From positions 3,286,001 to 3,350,000 of the forward strand of contig NZ_CP032084.1 in NCBI RefSeq assembly GCF_003600685.1: 64,000 nucleotides of DNA, read 5' to 3'. Origin of the DNA: Achromobacter sp. B7. Lineage in GTDB: Bacteria; Pseudomonadota; Gammaproteobacteria; Burkholderiales; Burkholderiaceae_B. The position numbers and the translations under genes were made by a program. This document shows positions 10,654 to 19,615 of the stretch, in pieces. Numbering within the stretch: the first letter of the stretch is position 1; every line of letters begins with the position of its first letter. The notes under the pieces were generated by a model that saw only the letters and a program-made list of their open reading frames with translations, did not search any database and was not told where the DNA came from.

Positions 10654-11518
10654 ACGCCAGGAATTCGCGGGCTAGCTGCGGTAGCGTTCTGCCTTGCAGG
10701 GTCAGCACCTGGATGCTGCGTTGGCGCATTTCGGGGTTGGTGAATGGCACGGCGACCAGGCCGCCTTCGCCCAGTTGGCCCATCAGCGTCAGGTAGCCGG
10801 ACAAGGCGACGATCTGGCTGCCGGGCAGCATCGGCAGGAAGGCCGCGGAATGGTTCGAGACGTAGGCGGGTTCGATGTGCAGGCCCGCGTTGGCGCAGGC
10901 GGCGTCGAACAGTTGGCGCACGGTGGTGCCGTGGTCGCCCAGGGATAGCGGATAGTGGACCAGGTCGCGCATGCCGATGCTGCGGCGGCCGGCCAGCGGG
11001 TGCTGGCGGCACATTACGGCGTAGACGGGTGCACGGGTCAGCAGCTCGGTTTTCAGGCGGTCGTCTTGGGCCGTGGTGTAGCGCAGCGCCATCTGGGCCA
11101 AGCCTTCAAGGATGTGGCGGCTGACCTCTTCGGGGCGTTCCACGTACAGATGAAAGCGCGCCTCGGGCCGCTCGCGGTTGAACTGCGCCATGCACATGGG
11201 CAGAAAATGATGGGCGAAGCCTTCGGTGCAGGCCAGGCGGATCGTGACATCGCCCACATGACCGCGCTGGCGAATTTCGGACGTGACGCGTTCTGCTTCC
11301 AGCGCCGCCGCATTGGCGTACGCGGCCAGTTGCCGGCCGGCCTCACTCAGTTCCATGCCGCGCGCCTGGCGCTCGAACAGCGCAACGCCCAAGGCGTCTT
11401 CCAGCTTGGCAATCTGACGGCTGACCGCCGAGGCGGCCACGTGCTGCGACGCCGCCGCGCCGGCGATCGAGCCGCTGCGCGCGACCTCAAGAAAATACCG
11501 CAGTCCCAACGAGATCAT
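10610..11518 (-). CDS. LysR-family transcriptional regulator
   Basis: A 302-residue LysR-type regulator. The winged helix-turn-helix spans about residues 3-62, with GSIAGAAASQHVAASAVSRQ as its core, and the effector-binding domain fills the rest. The ATG at 11518 has a strong GGAGG site. It is divergent from the M20 hydrolase and Bug receptor, so these are the likely targets. A T-N11-A dyad of LysR type sits between them (11538-11550). Its 3' end overlaps the end of mdtC by 44 bases, tail to tail. The inducer is unknown, though a ligand related to the M20 substrate would be expected. Confidence 0.9.
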   Translation of the reverse strand: MISLGLRYFLEVARSGSIAGAAASQHVAASAVSRQIAKLEDALGVALFERQARGMELSEAGRQLAAYANAAALEAERVTSEIRQRGHVGDVTIRLACTEGFAHHFLPMCMAQFNRERPEARFHLYVERPEEVSRHILEGLAQMALRYTTAQDDRLKTELLTRAPVYAVMCRQHPLAGRRSIGMRDLVHYPLSLGDHGTTVRQLFDAACANAGLHIEPAYVSNHSAAFLPMLPGSQIVALSGYLTLMGQLGEGGLVAVPFTNPEMRQRSIQVLTLQGRTLPQLAREFLAFMSDRLTAAPRWPE

Positions 11519-11537
11519 CCCGCCTCCGTGTCACACA

Positions 11538-11550
11538 TGCCAAAAAGGCA
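11538..11550. promoter_or_regulatory. LysR-type T-N11-A operator candidate
   Basis: TGCCAAAAAGGCA is a T-N11-A element with a TGCC/GGCA dyad, lying between the divergent LysR gene (start 11518) and the M20 gene (start 11630). Its position suits autoregulation plus activation of the divergent operon. Confidence 0.45.
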
Positions 11551-11629
11551 ATGCAAAGATGCTAATTATCTGATTGTGGCATGTAGCGATGCGTAATAAC
11601 TTTGTGCCTCCCTCGTCCCGAGTGCCGCC

Positions 11630-13012
11630 GTGAACCGCGAACAAGCCGTCCTGCAAGCCGTTGAAGCCTTTGACAATGGCACCCTTGAAGCCGCCCTGGC
11701 GCGTCGCGTCGCGTATGCCACGGAAAGCGAAGTGCCCGAGCAGGCGCCGATGCAGCACGCCTATCTGAACCAGGACCTGATCCCGGTCCTGAGCCGGATG
11801 GGCTTTTCCTGTGATGTGCATCCCAACCCCGACGGCGTGGACCTGCCTATCCTGGTGGCGCGGCGCATTGAAGCGCCCGGCTTGCCCACCGTGCTGATGT
11901 ACGGCCATGGCGACGTGGTGCGCGGCAATGCGGCCAAGTGGGAAGCGGGCCGCGACCCCTGGCAGCTGCAAGTGGACGGCGACCGCTGGTATGGCCGGGG
12001 CACGGCCGACAACAAAGGCCAGCACAGCATCAACCTGGAAGCGCTGCGGCAGGTGATTGCCGCGCGCGGCGGCAAGCTGGGGTTCAACGCCACCTGGCTG
12101 ATCGAGACCGGCGAAGAAGCCGGTTCACCTGGCCTGGCCGCGTTCTGCGACGCGCAGCGCGACACGTTGGCGGCGGACGTGTTCATCGCCAGCGACGGCC
12201 CGCGTCTGCATGCAGCGCGCCCCACGCTGTTCATGGGCTCGCGCGGGGCGGTCAATTTTGAATTGAAGCTGCGCGCGCGTGAACGTGGCTACCACTCCGG
12301 CAATTGGGGCGGCCTGCTGGCCAACCCCGCCATCGTGCTGATGCACGCCATCGGCACCCTGGTGGACGCGCGTGGCCGCATAACGGTGCCGGCGCTGCGC
12401 CCCCCCGCCATCCCCGACGCCGTGCGCGAGGCGCTGGCGGATCTTGAGGTAGGCGGCGGCGAGGACGACCCCGACATCAACGCATGGTGGGGCGAGCCAG
12501 GGCTGACGGCGCCTGAAAAAGTATTCGGCTGGAACAGCCTGGACGTGCTGACCTTTGGCGCGGGCGATCCGGCCAAACCCGTGAACGCGATTCCGCCCGA
12601 GGCCGTGGCCTGGTGCCAGTTGCGCTTCGTGGTGGGCACCGATTGGCGCGCGCTGGAAACGCATGTGCGCGAGCACCTGCGCCAAGGCGGTTTTGAAGAC
12701 GTGCAAGTCCGCGTCGGCATGCAAGGCGGCGCCACGCGCTTGTCGCCCGATAACGCCTGGGTGCGCTGGGCGGCGGCATCGCTGGAACGCACGACCGGCA
12801 AGCGCCCCGCACTGCTGCCGAACCTGGGCGGCTCGCTGCCAAACGAAATTTTTGCCGACCTGCTGGGCCTGCCCACCTTGTGGGTGCCGCATTCGTACCC
12901 CGCCTGCGCGCAGCATGCGCCCAATGAGCATCTGCTGGGCAGCGTGGCGCGCGAAGGGCTGGCCATCATGGCCGGCCTGTTCTGGGACCTGGGCGAAGCC
13001 GTTCCCGCCTGA
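11630..13012 (+). CDS. M20 family metallohydrolase
   Basis: This is a cytoplasmic zinc-dependent amidohydrolase or peptidase of the M20 family (ArgE/DapE/dipeptidase group), 460 aa. The zinc-site motif MYGHGDVV gives His93 and Asp95, followed by GRGTADNKGQH with the bridging Asp127, and the general base in ETGEEAGS (Glu162/Glu163). A dimerisation domain is inserted in the middle (about residues 205-320). Translation likely starts at GTG 11630. The Bug receptor gene follows after 29 bases, so the pair probably imports and hydrolyses an N-acyl compound or dipeptide-like substrate. The exact substrate cannot be read from sequence. Confidence 0.85.
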   Translation: MNREQAVLQAVEAFDNGTLEAALARRVAYATESEVPEQAPMQHAYLNQDLIPVLSRMGFSCDVHPNPDGVDLPILVARRIEAPGLPTVLMYGHGDVVRGNAAKWEAGRDPWQLQVDGDRWYGRGTADNKGQHSINLEALRQVIAARGGKLGFNATWLIETGEEAGSPGLAAFCDAQRDTLAADVFIASDGPRLHAARPTLFMGSRGAVNFELKLRARERGYHSGNWGGLLANPAIVLMHAIGTLVDARGRITVPALRPPAIPDAVREALADLEVGGGEDDPDINAWWGEPGLTAPEKVFGWNSLDVLTFGAGDPAKPVNAIPPEAVAWCQLRFVVGTDWRALETHVREHLRQGGFEDVQVRVGMQGGATRLSPDNAWVRWAAASLERTTGKRPALLPNLGGSLPNEIFADLLGLPTLWVPHSYPACAQHAPNEHLLGSVAREGLAIMAGLFWDLGEAVPA

Positions 13013-13041
13013 CCGACCGTTTCACTACCGAGAGCGTTGCC

Positions 13042-14022
13042 ATGACTGCTAGATTCTGTGCCGCCGTGATGGCGTTCAACCTTGCCGTCGCCGCTTATGC
13101 GGGCGACGCCCATGCCGCCTACCCGGAGCAGCCGATCAAGATCGTTGTGCCCTTCACGCCGGGCGGCGCGACCGATACGGTGGCGCGGCTGCTGGCCAAC
13201 AAGCTGTCGGGCCGCCTGGGCCAGTCGGTCATCGTCGAGAACCGCCCCGGCGCGTCCACGGTGATCGGGGCGGACGTCGTGGCGCGCGCCCAGCCCGATG
13301 GCTACACGTTGCTGCTGTCGGGCAGCACCACGTACACCGTCTTGCCCGCGTTGAATCCGTCTCTGCCCTACGACCCCGTGCGCAGCTTCGAACATGTGGC
13401 CATCGTCGCCCTGGCGCCCGTGGTGCTGCTGGCGCAGAACGGCCTGGCGGCCACCACCGTGCAGGAAGCGGCGGCGCTGGCCAAGCAACAAAGCAGCAAG
13501 GGCGGGCTGATGTACGGCACGTTCGGGCCGGGCTCGGCGCCGCATCTGGCGGGCGAAATGTTTGCCGAGGCCGCCGGCGCGAAGATGGTGCCGGTGCCGT
13601 ACAAAGGCAGCGCGCAGCTGATCACCGCGATGATCGGCGGCGAGGTGTCGCTGGGCGTGGACACGGTGTCATCCGCCGCGCCGCAAGTGCGCGCGGGCAA
13701 GGTGCGGGCACTGGCCGTCACGGGCGAACACCGCGTGCCGCAGATGCCGGACGTGCCGACTTTCGAGGAAGCCGGGATTCCCCAGGTGTCGTTTGTGGGC
13801 TGGTACGCCCTGGCCGCGCCGGCCCATACGCCCGCGCCGGTGATCGACACGTTGAACCGCGCGGTCGCGCAGATCATGCAGGACCCGCAGGTGAAAAAGG
13901 CGGTGTCGGACCTGGCGTTGGAACCTGTGTTCTTGCCGGGCCAGGCGTTCAAGGACCGGATTCAAAAAGAAGTGCAGACGTTCAGCGCCGTGGCCGAGCG
14001 CGCCGAGATCAAGCTGGAATAG
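13042..14022 (+). CDS. Bug family (TctC-like) periplasmic solute-binding protein
   Basis: A 326-residue periplasmic receptor of the tripartite tricarboxylate transporter (Bug) family. It has a cleavable signal peptide (about 1-27, ending in DAHA), then YPEQPIKIVVPFTPGGATD, the typical Bug opening that shapes the ligand pocket, and GQSVIVENRPGA. It follows the M20 hydrolase on the same strand with a GAGAG ribosome site, so it probably captures the hydrolase's substrate or product. No TctA/TctB genes are adjacent, so it is an orphan receptor, as is common in Bordetella and its relatives. Confidence 0.9.
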   Translation: MTARFCAAVMAFNLAVAAYAGDAHAAYPEQPIKIVVPFTPGGATDTVARLLANKLSGRLGQSVIVENRPGASTVIGADVVARAQPDGYTLLLSGSTTYTVLPALNPSLPYDPVRSFEHVAIVALAPVVLLAQNGLAATTVQEAAALAKQQSSKGGLMYGTFGPGSAPHLAGEMFAEAAGAKMVPVPYKGSAQLITAMIGGEVSLGVDTVSSAAPQVRAGKVRALAVTGEHRVPQMPDVPTFEEAGIPQVSFVGWYALAAPAHTPAPVIDTLNRAVAQIMQDPQVKKAVSDLALEPVFLPGQAFKDRIQKEVQTFSAVAERAEIKLE

Positions 14023-14053
14023 ACGACAAGGCAGGCACGGGCGCAAGGCGCCA

Positions 14054-14092
14054 AGGCGGCTAGGCGGCTAGGCAGCTAGGCAGCTAGGCAGC
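14054..14092. repeat. Octanucleotide tandem repeat AGGCRGCT
   Basis: There are almost five copies of AGGCGGCT/AGGCAGCT in the gap between the Bug gene and the catalase terminator. No coding or structural role is evident. Confidence 0.7.
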
Positions 14093-14156
14093 AGCATCAG
14101 AGCCGCACCGCACCGCCACGCCACCGCCACGGGCTGACACCATCAGCCACGACCGC

Positions 14157-14204
14157 AAAAAAAACGCCTGGTCATGCACGCCGCGAAGCGTGCACCACCA
14201 GGCG
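14157..14204 (-). terminator. Rho-independent terminator of the catalase operon
   Basis: Read on the minus strand, a two-part hairpin ends in eight Us. The outer stem is CGCCTGGT (14165-14172) with ACCAGGCG (14197-14204). The inner stem is TGCACGC (14175-14181) with GCGTGCA (14188-14194). The U-tract is the complement of the A run at 14157-14164. A second perfect 9-bp hairpin (14210-14231, loop AAGC) lies between this and the catalase stop codon. Confidence 0.8.
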
Positions 14205-14244
14205 CCGGTGCAGGCCGCAAGCGCGGCCTGCAAAACCGTCGGCG

Positions 14245-16632
14245 TCAGACCATCGGCGGCATCGTTTCCCGTTCGGGGTGCCGATGCTTGGCCAGGGCCT
14301 TGATGAACGCCGTTGCGCTTTTCGCGGGTGCGCCGCCGCCCATCAACAACCCTTCGTCGGCTTCGTCTGGCGCGATGCCCGCCGAGCCGATCAGTTGCCC
14401 GCCCCGGCCCAGCCCCATCAACGTCTTGCCATGCCGGAAGGCGTCGCGCAGGAATTCCAGCGCGCGGCCGTCCGTCTGCAAGCGCGCCACGGCGGCGTCG
14501 CCCCCGGGCACCACCGCGCCGTCAAACAGCGTCGACGGGTGGTTGTCCAGCGACGCGTCGGCATCCAGCATGCCGCCGCCTTCGGTCTGCACGGGGCCGA
14601 TGCGCTGGCCTACCAAGCGCACCACCACGCCGGCCTGGATCAACGCGTCGGCCACGGCCGACACGGCGCCTTCATCCACGCCCTCGGCCACCAGAATCGC
14701 TACCTTGCGCGTGGCCACATTGCCGTCACCCGGCCTTGCGGCCAGCGACAGTGCGGGCGACACCTCGATCTCCGGCTTGGGCGGCTGCGCAATGGCACGG
14801 GGCAGCGGGTCGGGCAAGACCATGCCCAGCAGATCCGCCACGCCCTGAGCCAATTCGTCGGACACGTTGCGCAACGAGGCCACCATGCGCTGGCGAATGG
14901 CGGGCACCGTCACCTTGCTCAGTTCAAACGAGAACGCGTGCACGATGTGGCGCTTTTCCCATTCGGTCTGGCTGTTGTAGAACAGCGTGGCCTGGTTGTA
15001 GTGCTCGGCAAACTTTTCGGGATGGCCGCGCAATTCGTCGCCCGCGATGGGCTCGGGAAACGGCACATAGCCTTCCATGCCGGCCTGAAACGGGCATCCG
15101 CCCGCCAGCGAGTTCGGCTCGTACGCGACGCGACCACGATGAATCGCCTGGCGGTGCATGCCGTCGCGCTGGTTGTTGTGCACCGGCGCCACGGGCGCAT
15201 TGATGGGGATTTCGTGGAAGTTCGGACCGCCCAGCCGCGAGATCTGCGTGTCCACGTAGGAATGGATGCGGCCGGCCAGCAGCGGATCGTTGGTGAAGTC
15301 CACGCCCGGCACCACGTGCGCCGTGCAGAACGCCACCTGCTCGGTCTCGGCAAAGAAGTTGTCCGGGTTACGGTCCAGCACCATGCGGCCGATCGGCACG
15401 ATAGGGACCAATTCTTCCGGCACGATCTTGGTGGCGTCCAACACATCGAAGCTGAAGCTGTCGGCTTCTTCTTCCGTGAAGATCTGCACGCCCAGTTCCC
15501 ACTCGGGGCCCTTGCCCGCGTCGATGGCTTCCCACAGGTCGCGGCGGTGAAAGTCCGGGTCGGCGCCGGACACTTTGACCGCCTCGTCCCACACCTGCGA
15601 ATGCGTACCCAGGATCGGCGTCCAGTGAAATTTCACCAGGCGCGATTCGCCACGCGCGTTCACAAAGCGGAACGTGTGCACGCCAAAGCCCTGCATCATC
15701 CGGTAGCTGCGCGGGATGGCGCGGTCGGACATCAGCCACATCAGCATGTGGGTGGATTCCGGCATCAGCGACACAAAGTCCCAGAACGTATCGTGGGCCG
15801 ACGCGGCCTGCGGCATGCCGTGATGCGGCTCGGGCTTGACCGCGTGCACCAGATCCGGGAACTTCATCGCGTCCTGGATGAAGAACACCGGCATGTTGTT
15901 GCCCACCAGGTCCCAGTTGCCTTCGTCGGTATAGAACTTGACGGCAAAGCCGCGCACGTCGCGCGCCGTGTCCTTGGAACCGCGTTCGCCGGCCACCGTG
16001 GAAAAGCGCACGAACACCGGCGTGCGCTTGCCCTTTTCGGCGAACAGCGACGCGGCGGTCAAGTCGGTCAACGGCCGATAGCATTCGAAGTAACCGTGCG
16101 CCGCCGAACCGCGCGCGTGCACGATGCGTTCGGGGATGCGCTCGTGGTCGAAGTGCGTGATCTTTTCGCGCAGGATGAAGTCTTTCAGCAAGGCGGGGCC
16201 GCGCAGGCCGGCCTTCAGCGAATGCTGGTTGTCGGCGATTGGCACGCCCTGATTCGTCGTCAGCACCTGCCCGCTGCCGTCGGCGCGCACACGGCCCAAG
16301 CGGCCATCCACCGCGTTCACGCCGGGTTCGGCGGCATCGCCCGTCTTGGCGTTGGCTTCCGATTCCGACAGGGAACTGGCGCCCACGGACGGGTCCGGCG
16401 GTGTCGTGTGCGCGCCGGCGTAGGGGCAGCGCGCGCCATCCTCGCCGTACTCGGCGGCCTTGTTGGCGTTGTGCGGCAGGGACGCAACCGTGGCGCCCAC
16501 GGCCGCGGCCCGCTTGAGCGCCGGGTGCACCGGTTTGCCCGCGGGGCCGGCGGCCGGGCCGCTGTCGGTATTCATATAGGCGGTGTCGACGGCGCCGGCC
16601 GCGCCCTTGCTTACGGGTTTCTTGCTTGCCAT
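14245..16632 (-). CDS. katE: Large-subunit monofunctional catalase (KatE/HPII type)
   Basis: Converts hydrogen peroxide to water and oxygen. At 795 aa it belongs to the large clade-2 catalases. A disordered N-terminal extension (about 1-125) precedes the heme-binding core, with catalytic His172 in [15 protein letters not shown], the distal Asn in [10 protein letters not shown] (about 245) and the proximal heme Tyr in HSYVDTQ. The C-terminal 150 residues form the flavodoxin/DJ-1-like domain of this clade ([14 protein letters not shown] onwards). The frame is open to 16692, but the ATG at 16632 has AGGAGAG and follows the upstream stop by 10 bases, so it is second in an operon with the ferritin-like gene. 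A terminator follows. Confidence 0.95.
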   Translation of the reverse strand: MASKKPVSKGAAGAVDTAYMNTDSGPAAGPAGKPVHPALKRAAAVGATVASLPHNANKAAEYGEDGARCPYAGAHTTPPDPSVGASSLSESEANAKTGDAAEPGVNAVDGRLGRVRADGSGQVLTTNQGVPIADNQHSLKAGLRGPALLKDFILREKITHFDHERIPERIVHARGSAAHGYFECYRPLTDLTAASLFAEKGKRTPVFVRFSTVAGERGSKDTARDVRGFAVKFYTDEGNWDLVGNNMPVFFIQDAMKFPDLVHAVKPEPHHGMPQAASAHDTFWDFVSLMPESTHMLMWLMSDRAIPRSYRMMQGFGVHTFRFVNARGESRLVKFHWTPILGTHSQVWDEAVKVSGADPDFHRRDLWEAIDAGKGPEWELGVQIFTEEEADSFSFDVLDATKIVPEELVPIVPIGRMVLDRNPDNFFAETEQVAFCTAHVVPGVDFTNDPLLAGRIHSYVDTQISRLGGPNFHEIPINAPVAPVHNNQRDGMHRQAIHRGRVAYEPNSLAGGCPFQAGMEGYVPFPEPIAGDELRGHPEKFAEHYNQATLFYNSQTEWEKRHIVHAFSFELSKVTVPAIRQRMVASLRNVSDELAQGVADLLGMVLPDPLPRAIAQPPKPEIEVSPALSLAARPGDGNVATRKVAILVAEGVDEGAVSAVADALIQAGVVVRLVGQRIGPVQTEGGGMLDADASLDNHPSTLFDGAVVPGGDAAVARLQTDGRALEFLRDAFRHGKTLMGLGRGGQLIGSAGIAPDEADEGLLMGGGAPAKSATAFIKALAKHRHPERETMPPMV

Positions 16633-16642
16633 CAAGGCTCTC

Positions 16643-17257
16643 CTAGTGTTTGAGCATTTCGCCGCGAGCCTGCTCGGCGCGCGAGGCGCCAATGGCGGAT
16701 TTCACTTGTTTGACCTCTTCAGGCGGCGGCAGCACGGCGGGCAGGCCCAACGATTCCACCCACAGTTCGCGCGACCAGCCCTGCGTGTGATACAGGTGAT
16801 GCTCTTCGTCCAGCGCCACCGCGTCGTAGGCCTGCTTCAAGATGGCGGCTTCCTTGCCGGAATGCTGGTCGGCCAGCAGCCCGATCAGCGACCAGTTGGA
16901 ATGGTCCTTGGTTTCGGCCAGCACCACGCATTCGGTCGCCACCAGCTGCGCGGCGTCGGGGTCACCCGCGTTGATGGCCATCTTCATGGCCTTGACCAGC
17001 GATTCCCCCAGGTGGCGCACCACCTCGCGGCCCGGCGTCTGCTGCGCCGGGTCAAGTCCCAGTTGTTCAAACACGGTCAAAAGCACACGTTGGTGCGTCC
17101 GCGTTTCTTCCAGGTATTCCTTCCACTCTTTTTTCAGGTCTTCATTCACGGCACAGGACACGGCGGTTTCATACACCGTCAAGCCGCCGATCTCGGTTTC
17201 CAGGGCCTGGTAAAGCAATTCGTTGATTTGTTTGGCGTTTGCCGCTTTGCGTTTCAT
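16643..17257 (-). CDS. Ferritin-like di-iron domain protein
   Basis: A 204-residue soluble protein with a predicted four-helix ferritin-like fold. Glu/His-rich helices include YQALETEIGGLTVYETAV (about 15-32), EYLEETRTHQRVL (about 47-59), ATECVVLAETKDHSNW (about 106-121) and ALDEEHHLYH (about 147-156), the pattern expected for a carboxylate-bridged di-iron centre. The ATG at 17257 gives the compact family length; upstream codons in the open frame lack this character. It is first in an operon with the catalase, suggesting a shared role in peroxide or iron stress. Its biochemical activity is unknown. Confidence 0.75.
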   Translation of the reverse strand: MKRKAANAKQINELLYQALETEIGGLTVYETAVSCAVNEDLKKEWKEYLEETRTHQRVLLTVFEQLGLDPAQQTPGREVVRHLGESLVKAMKMAINAGDPDAAQLVATECVVLAETKDHSNWSLIGLLADQHSGKEAAILKQAYDAVALDEEHHLYHTQGWSRELWVESLGLPAVLPPPEEVKQVKSAIGASRAEQARGEMLKH

Positions 17258-17394
17258 CAGGGGCTCCTTGTGTCCATGGGGATTCATGCCGGCCCCGGCC
17301 CGCGAGCGCGCACCTGCCAGCATGAAACGGTCCTTCAGCAAGCGCCGTGCCCATCCGACGCCATAACGCGCCACAACAGCGTCCCCGATTCGCT

Positions 17395-17413
17395 TAGAAT
17401 TGGAACCATTCTC
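17395..17413. promoter_or_regulatory. Fur-like site upstream of the PepSY gene
   Basis: TAGAATTGGAACCATTCTC matches 12 of 19 Fur consensus positions, and the wider element ATTG..CAAT is partly dyad-symmetric. It lies between the ferritin-like gene (start 17257) and the PepSY protein (start about 17470). Genes of the PepSY/DUF3325 type are often iron-regulated, which supports the call, but the match is weak. Confidence 0.4.
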
Positions 17414-17469
17414 AATACAAGATCCTTGCCGGCCGGCTCGCGGCGGCAATCAACGATAAGAGGCTCCCT

Positions 17470-19104
17470 CTGAAATCCGGTTTTCGCCTGTCAATGGCCT
17501 GGCTGCACACCTGGGTCGGCCTATGGTTTTCATGGCTGCTGTACACGGTGTTCCTGACCGGTTCGCTAGCCCTTTTCGCCGAACCCATCAGCCACTGGAT
17601 GACGCCCGAGCACCACGCCGCCGAAGCGGCGTCGGCGGCCCAAGCCAGCGCGCCGGTGGACCGCGCGCGCCGGCTGGATCTGGCGGTGGACTACATGGCC
17701 AAGCATCACGCGGGCGCGGGCATGTGGGAGTTCTGGCCCGTTAACCGGGGCCATGACAACGGCTTGTCCGTCTACTGGTTCGACAAGAACGGCCTGTACG
17801 CCGAGGCCGAGCTGGACCCCGAGACGGGCGCCGAGCTTGCCGACCACCACGACGACGAAGGCCGCGCCACGCTGGGCGGCACGCACTTCGTGAACTTCCA
17901 CTACATGCTGCATGAAAGCCGCTTCGGCGTGTGGGTGGTGGCCTTTGCGACGATGGCGATGCTGGTGGCGCTGGTGTCGGGCGTGGTCACGCACAAGCGC
18001 ATCTTCAAGGACTTTTTCACCTTCCGCGCCAAGAAGGGCCAGCGCTCGTGGCTGGACGCACACAACGCGGTGGCGGTATTGACGCTGCCCTTTCAATTCA
18101 TGATTGCCTACACCGGCATCGTGATATCCAGCGCGCAACTGATGCCCGCGCCGGTCGCCGCCCATTACGGCGCCGGCATGGATGCCATGCGCCTGTATCT
18201 GGCCGAAATGCAGGGCGAGGAAAAACCGGTGCGCACGGGCCAGGCCATGTCCATGCCGCCGCTGGAACCGATGGTGGCGCGCGCCGAAGCCATGATCGGC
18301 CAAAGCGCACGCGCCGTCGTCATCCAGAACCCCGAAGACACCTCGATGCGCATCGCCGTGTACGGCTGGAACGAAGCCGGCGACGCGCAGCGCAACATCA
18401 GCGCCACCACGGGCATGGTTGAATTCCAGGGCGCGACCGGGCAGGTGCTGCGCATGCGCCCGGCGGGCGGCGTCAACGGCGGCGCGCCCGCCATGGTGCG
18501 CCAGGTGATGAACGACCTGCACATGGCGCCGTTCGGCGGGTGGGGCATGAAGTGGCTGTACTTCGTGTGCGGGCTGGCCGGTGCCGCAATGATGGGCACG
18601 GGCGCCGTGCTGTTCATGGTGAAACGGCGCGCCAAGGCAGGCAATGAATTCGGCGCCGCCACGGCGCGCGTGTACCGGTTGTTTGAAGGCATGAACGTGG
18701 CCGCGTTGGCCGGGCTGGCGGTGGCGTGCATCGGCTTCTTCTGGGCCAATCGGCTATTGCCCGTTGCACTGGAAAACCGCGCGCTGTGGGAACTGCGCTG
18801 CTTTTTCGGCTTGTGGGCGTTGATGTTGGCGCACGCGTGGCTGACTCGCCCGCGCGCCGCGTGGATCGCGCAGCTTGGCTTGCTGTCCGCCTTGTGCCTG
18901 TTGCTGCCGATGGTGTCGCTTGCCACGCTGGGCGACCACCCCGTGGCGCAGATCGGCCGTGGCGATTGGGAAAGCGCGGGCGTTGAACTGACCGCCGTCG
19001 CCATTGGCGTACTATCCGCGTGGGCGGCGATCCGGTTGTGGAAAAAGCCGCAATCCGCGCCTGCCCAGCGCACCCCTCGCGCGAATCACAAGGCCGCGGC
19101 ATGA
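17470..19104 (+). CDS. PepSY-associated transmembrane protein, iron-uptake type
   Basis: An inner-membrane protein related to PiuB and other PepSY_TM proteins, often next to siderophore uptake genes and thought to be reductases. The protein opens with a helix (SMAWLHTWVGLWFSWLLYTV), a periplasmic loop with PepSY-like segments, a helix near residue 150, the motif RSWLDAHNAVAV, and five or six further helices in the C-terminal third. His residues in LHTW, HYMLHES and LHMAPFGGW may bind heme. An ATG exists at 17494, but CTG 17470 adds eight residues (KSGFRLS-like) common at the family's start and has AAGAGG ahead of it. It overlaps the DUF3325 gene by 4 bases. Confidence 0.75.
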   Translation: MKSGFRLSMAWLHTWVGLWFSWLLYTVFLTGSLALFAEPISHWMTPEHHAAEAASAAQASAPVDRARRLDLAVDYMAKHHAGAGMWEFWPVNRGHDNGLSVYWFDKNGLYAEAELDPETGAELADHHDDEGRATLGGTHFVNFHYMLHESRFGVWVVAFATMAMLVALVSGVVTHKRIFKDFFTFRAKKGQRSWLDAHNAVAVLTLPFQFMIAYTGIVISSAQLMPAPVAAHYGAGMDAMRLYLAEMQGEEKPVRTGQAMSMPPLEPMVARAEAMIGQSARAVVIQNPEDTSMRIAVYGWNEAGDAQRNISATTGMVEFQGATGQVLRMRPAGGVNGGAPAMVRQVMNDLHMAPFGGWGMKWLYFVCGLAGAAMMGTGAVLFMVKRRAKAGNEFGAATARVYRLFEGMNVAALAGLAVACIGFFWANRLLPVALENRALWELRCFFGLWALMLAHAWLTRPRAAWIAQLGLLSALCLLLPMVSLATLGDHPVAQIGRGDWESAGVELTAVAIGVLSAWAAIRLWKKPQSAPAQRTPRANHKAAA

Positions 19105-19451
19105 ACACGAACGACCTATTTGGCATTGCGATGGCATTGCTGTTGACCTATTCCGGCATGGCGTGCCTGAGCCTGGCCATGCCGCGCCACTATGACCAGG
19201 TGTGGGGACGCGACCCCTCGGCCGGCCACACCCGCGTGCTGCGCGGCGCCGGCGCGCTGTTGCTGGCGCTGGCGCTTCTGCCCTGCGTGGGTCTGTGGGG
19301 CAACACGGTCGGCGTGGTGGCGTGGCTGGGTTGGTTGTCCGCCGGCGCGTTGCTATGGGTGGGCATGCTGTCTTGGGCGCCCCGCCCCGCCGCCCGCACC
19401 GCCGCCCTGGCGATGGCCATTTCCCTGGCGGGCATCGGCATCGGCTTCTAA
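19101..19451 (+). CDS. DUF3325 family small membrane protein
   Basis: A 116-residue protein with four predicted membrane helices and no known activity. It begins MNTNDLFGIAMALLLTYSGM and contains SLAMPRHYDQVW, typical of DUF3325 proteins. Its ATG overlaps the stop of the PepSY protein (ATGA), so the two are translationally coupled. DUF3325 and PepSY_TM proteins recur together in iron-acquisition loci of proteobacteria, and a Fur-like site lies ahead of this pair. Role inferred only from context. Confidence 0.75.
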   Translation: MNTNDLFGIAMALLLTYSGMACLSLAMPRHYDQVWGRDPSAGHTRVLRGAGALLLALALLPCVGLWGNTVGVVAWLGWLSAGALLWVGMLSWAPRPAARTAALAMAISLAGIGIGF

Positions 19452-19503
19452 GGCCAGGCGCCCGCCGGGTGATATTGCGATTTGTCCGTTGTCGCTTAGA
19501 CAT

Positions 19504-19517
19504 TTGACCCGTATCAA
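19504..19517. promoter_or_regulatory. FNR/Anr box upstream of nrdD
   Basis: TTGACCCGTATCAA matches nine of ten positions of TTGAT-N4-ATCAA. It lies about 100 bases ahead of the anaerobic ribonucleotide reductase, which needs to be on only without oxygen, so activation by FNR/Anr is very plausible. Confidence 0.7.
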
Positions 19518-19563
19518 TCCCGCCTGACATCGCGCCGCCTTGCAGCGCAAAAAACCGCTTGCT

Positions 19564-19579
19564 CCACCATATGTGGTGA
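19564..19579. promoter_or_regulatory. NrdR box 1 of nrdD
   Basis: CCACCATATGTGGTGA resembles the NrdR box (ACACWATATWTWGTGT, 11 strict matches). NrdR is the ATP/dATP-sensing repressor of ribonucleotide reductase genes. The second box begins exactly 31 bases downstream, the three-helical-turn spacing known for NrdR pairs. Confidence 0.65.
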
Positions 19580-19594
19580 TAGAGTTTTGACACC

Positions 19595-19610
19595 CTACTA
19601 CATATGGTGT
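19595..19610. promoter_or_regulatory. NrdR box 2 of nrdD
   Basis: On the reverse strand it reads ACACCATATGTAGTAG, 12 of 16 matches to the NrdR consensus. It is 31 bases from box 1 and overlaps the first possible nrdD start codon (19604), so bound NrdR would block transcription start or elongation. Confidence 0.65.
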
Positions 19611-19615
19611 CAGCG

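Noticed and set aside
14210..14231. Perfect 9-bp hairpin as the catalase terminator
   Set aside because: No U-tract follows on either strand; the adjacent hairpin at 14165-14204 with eight Us is the better terminator.
14278..16653. 791-residue open frame antisense to the catalase
   Set aside because: Its composition (His/Arg/Val-rich) is that of a reverse-strand shadow; the catalase on the minus strand has clear catalytic motifs.
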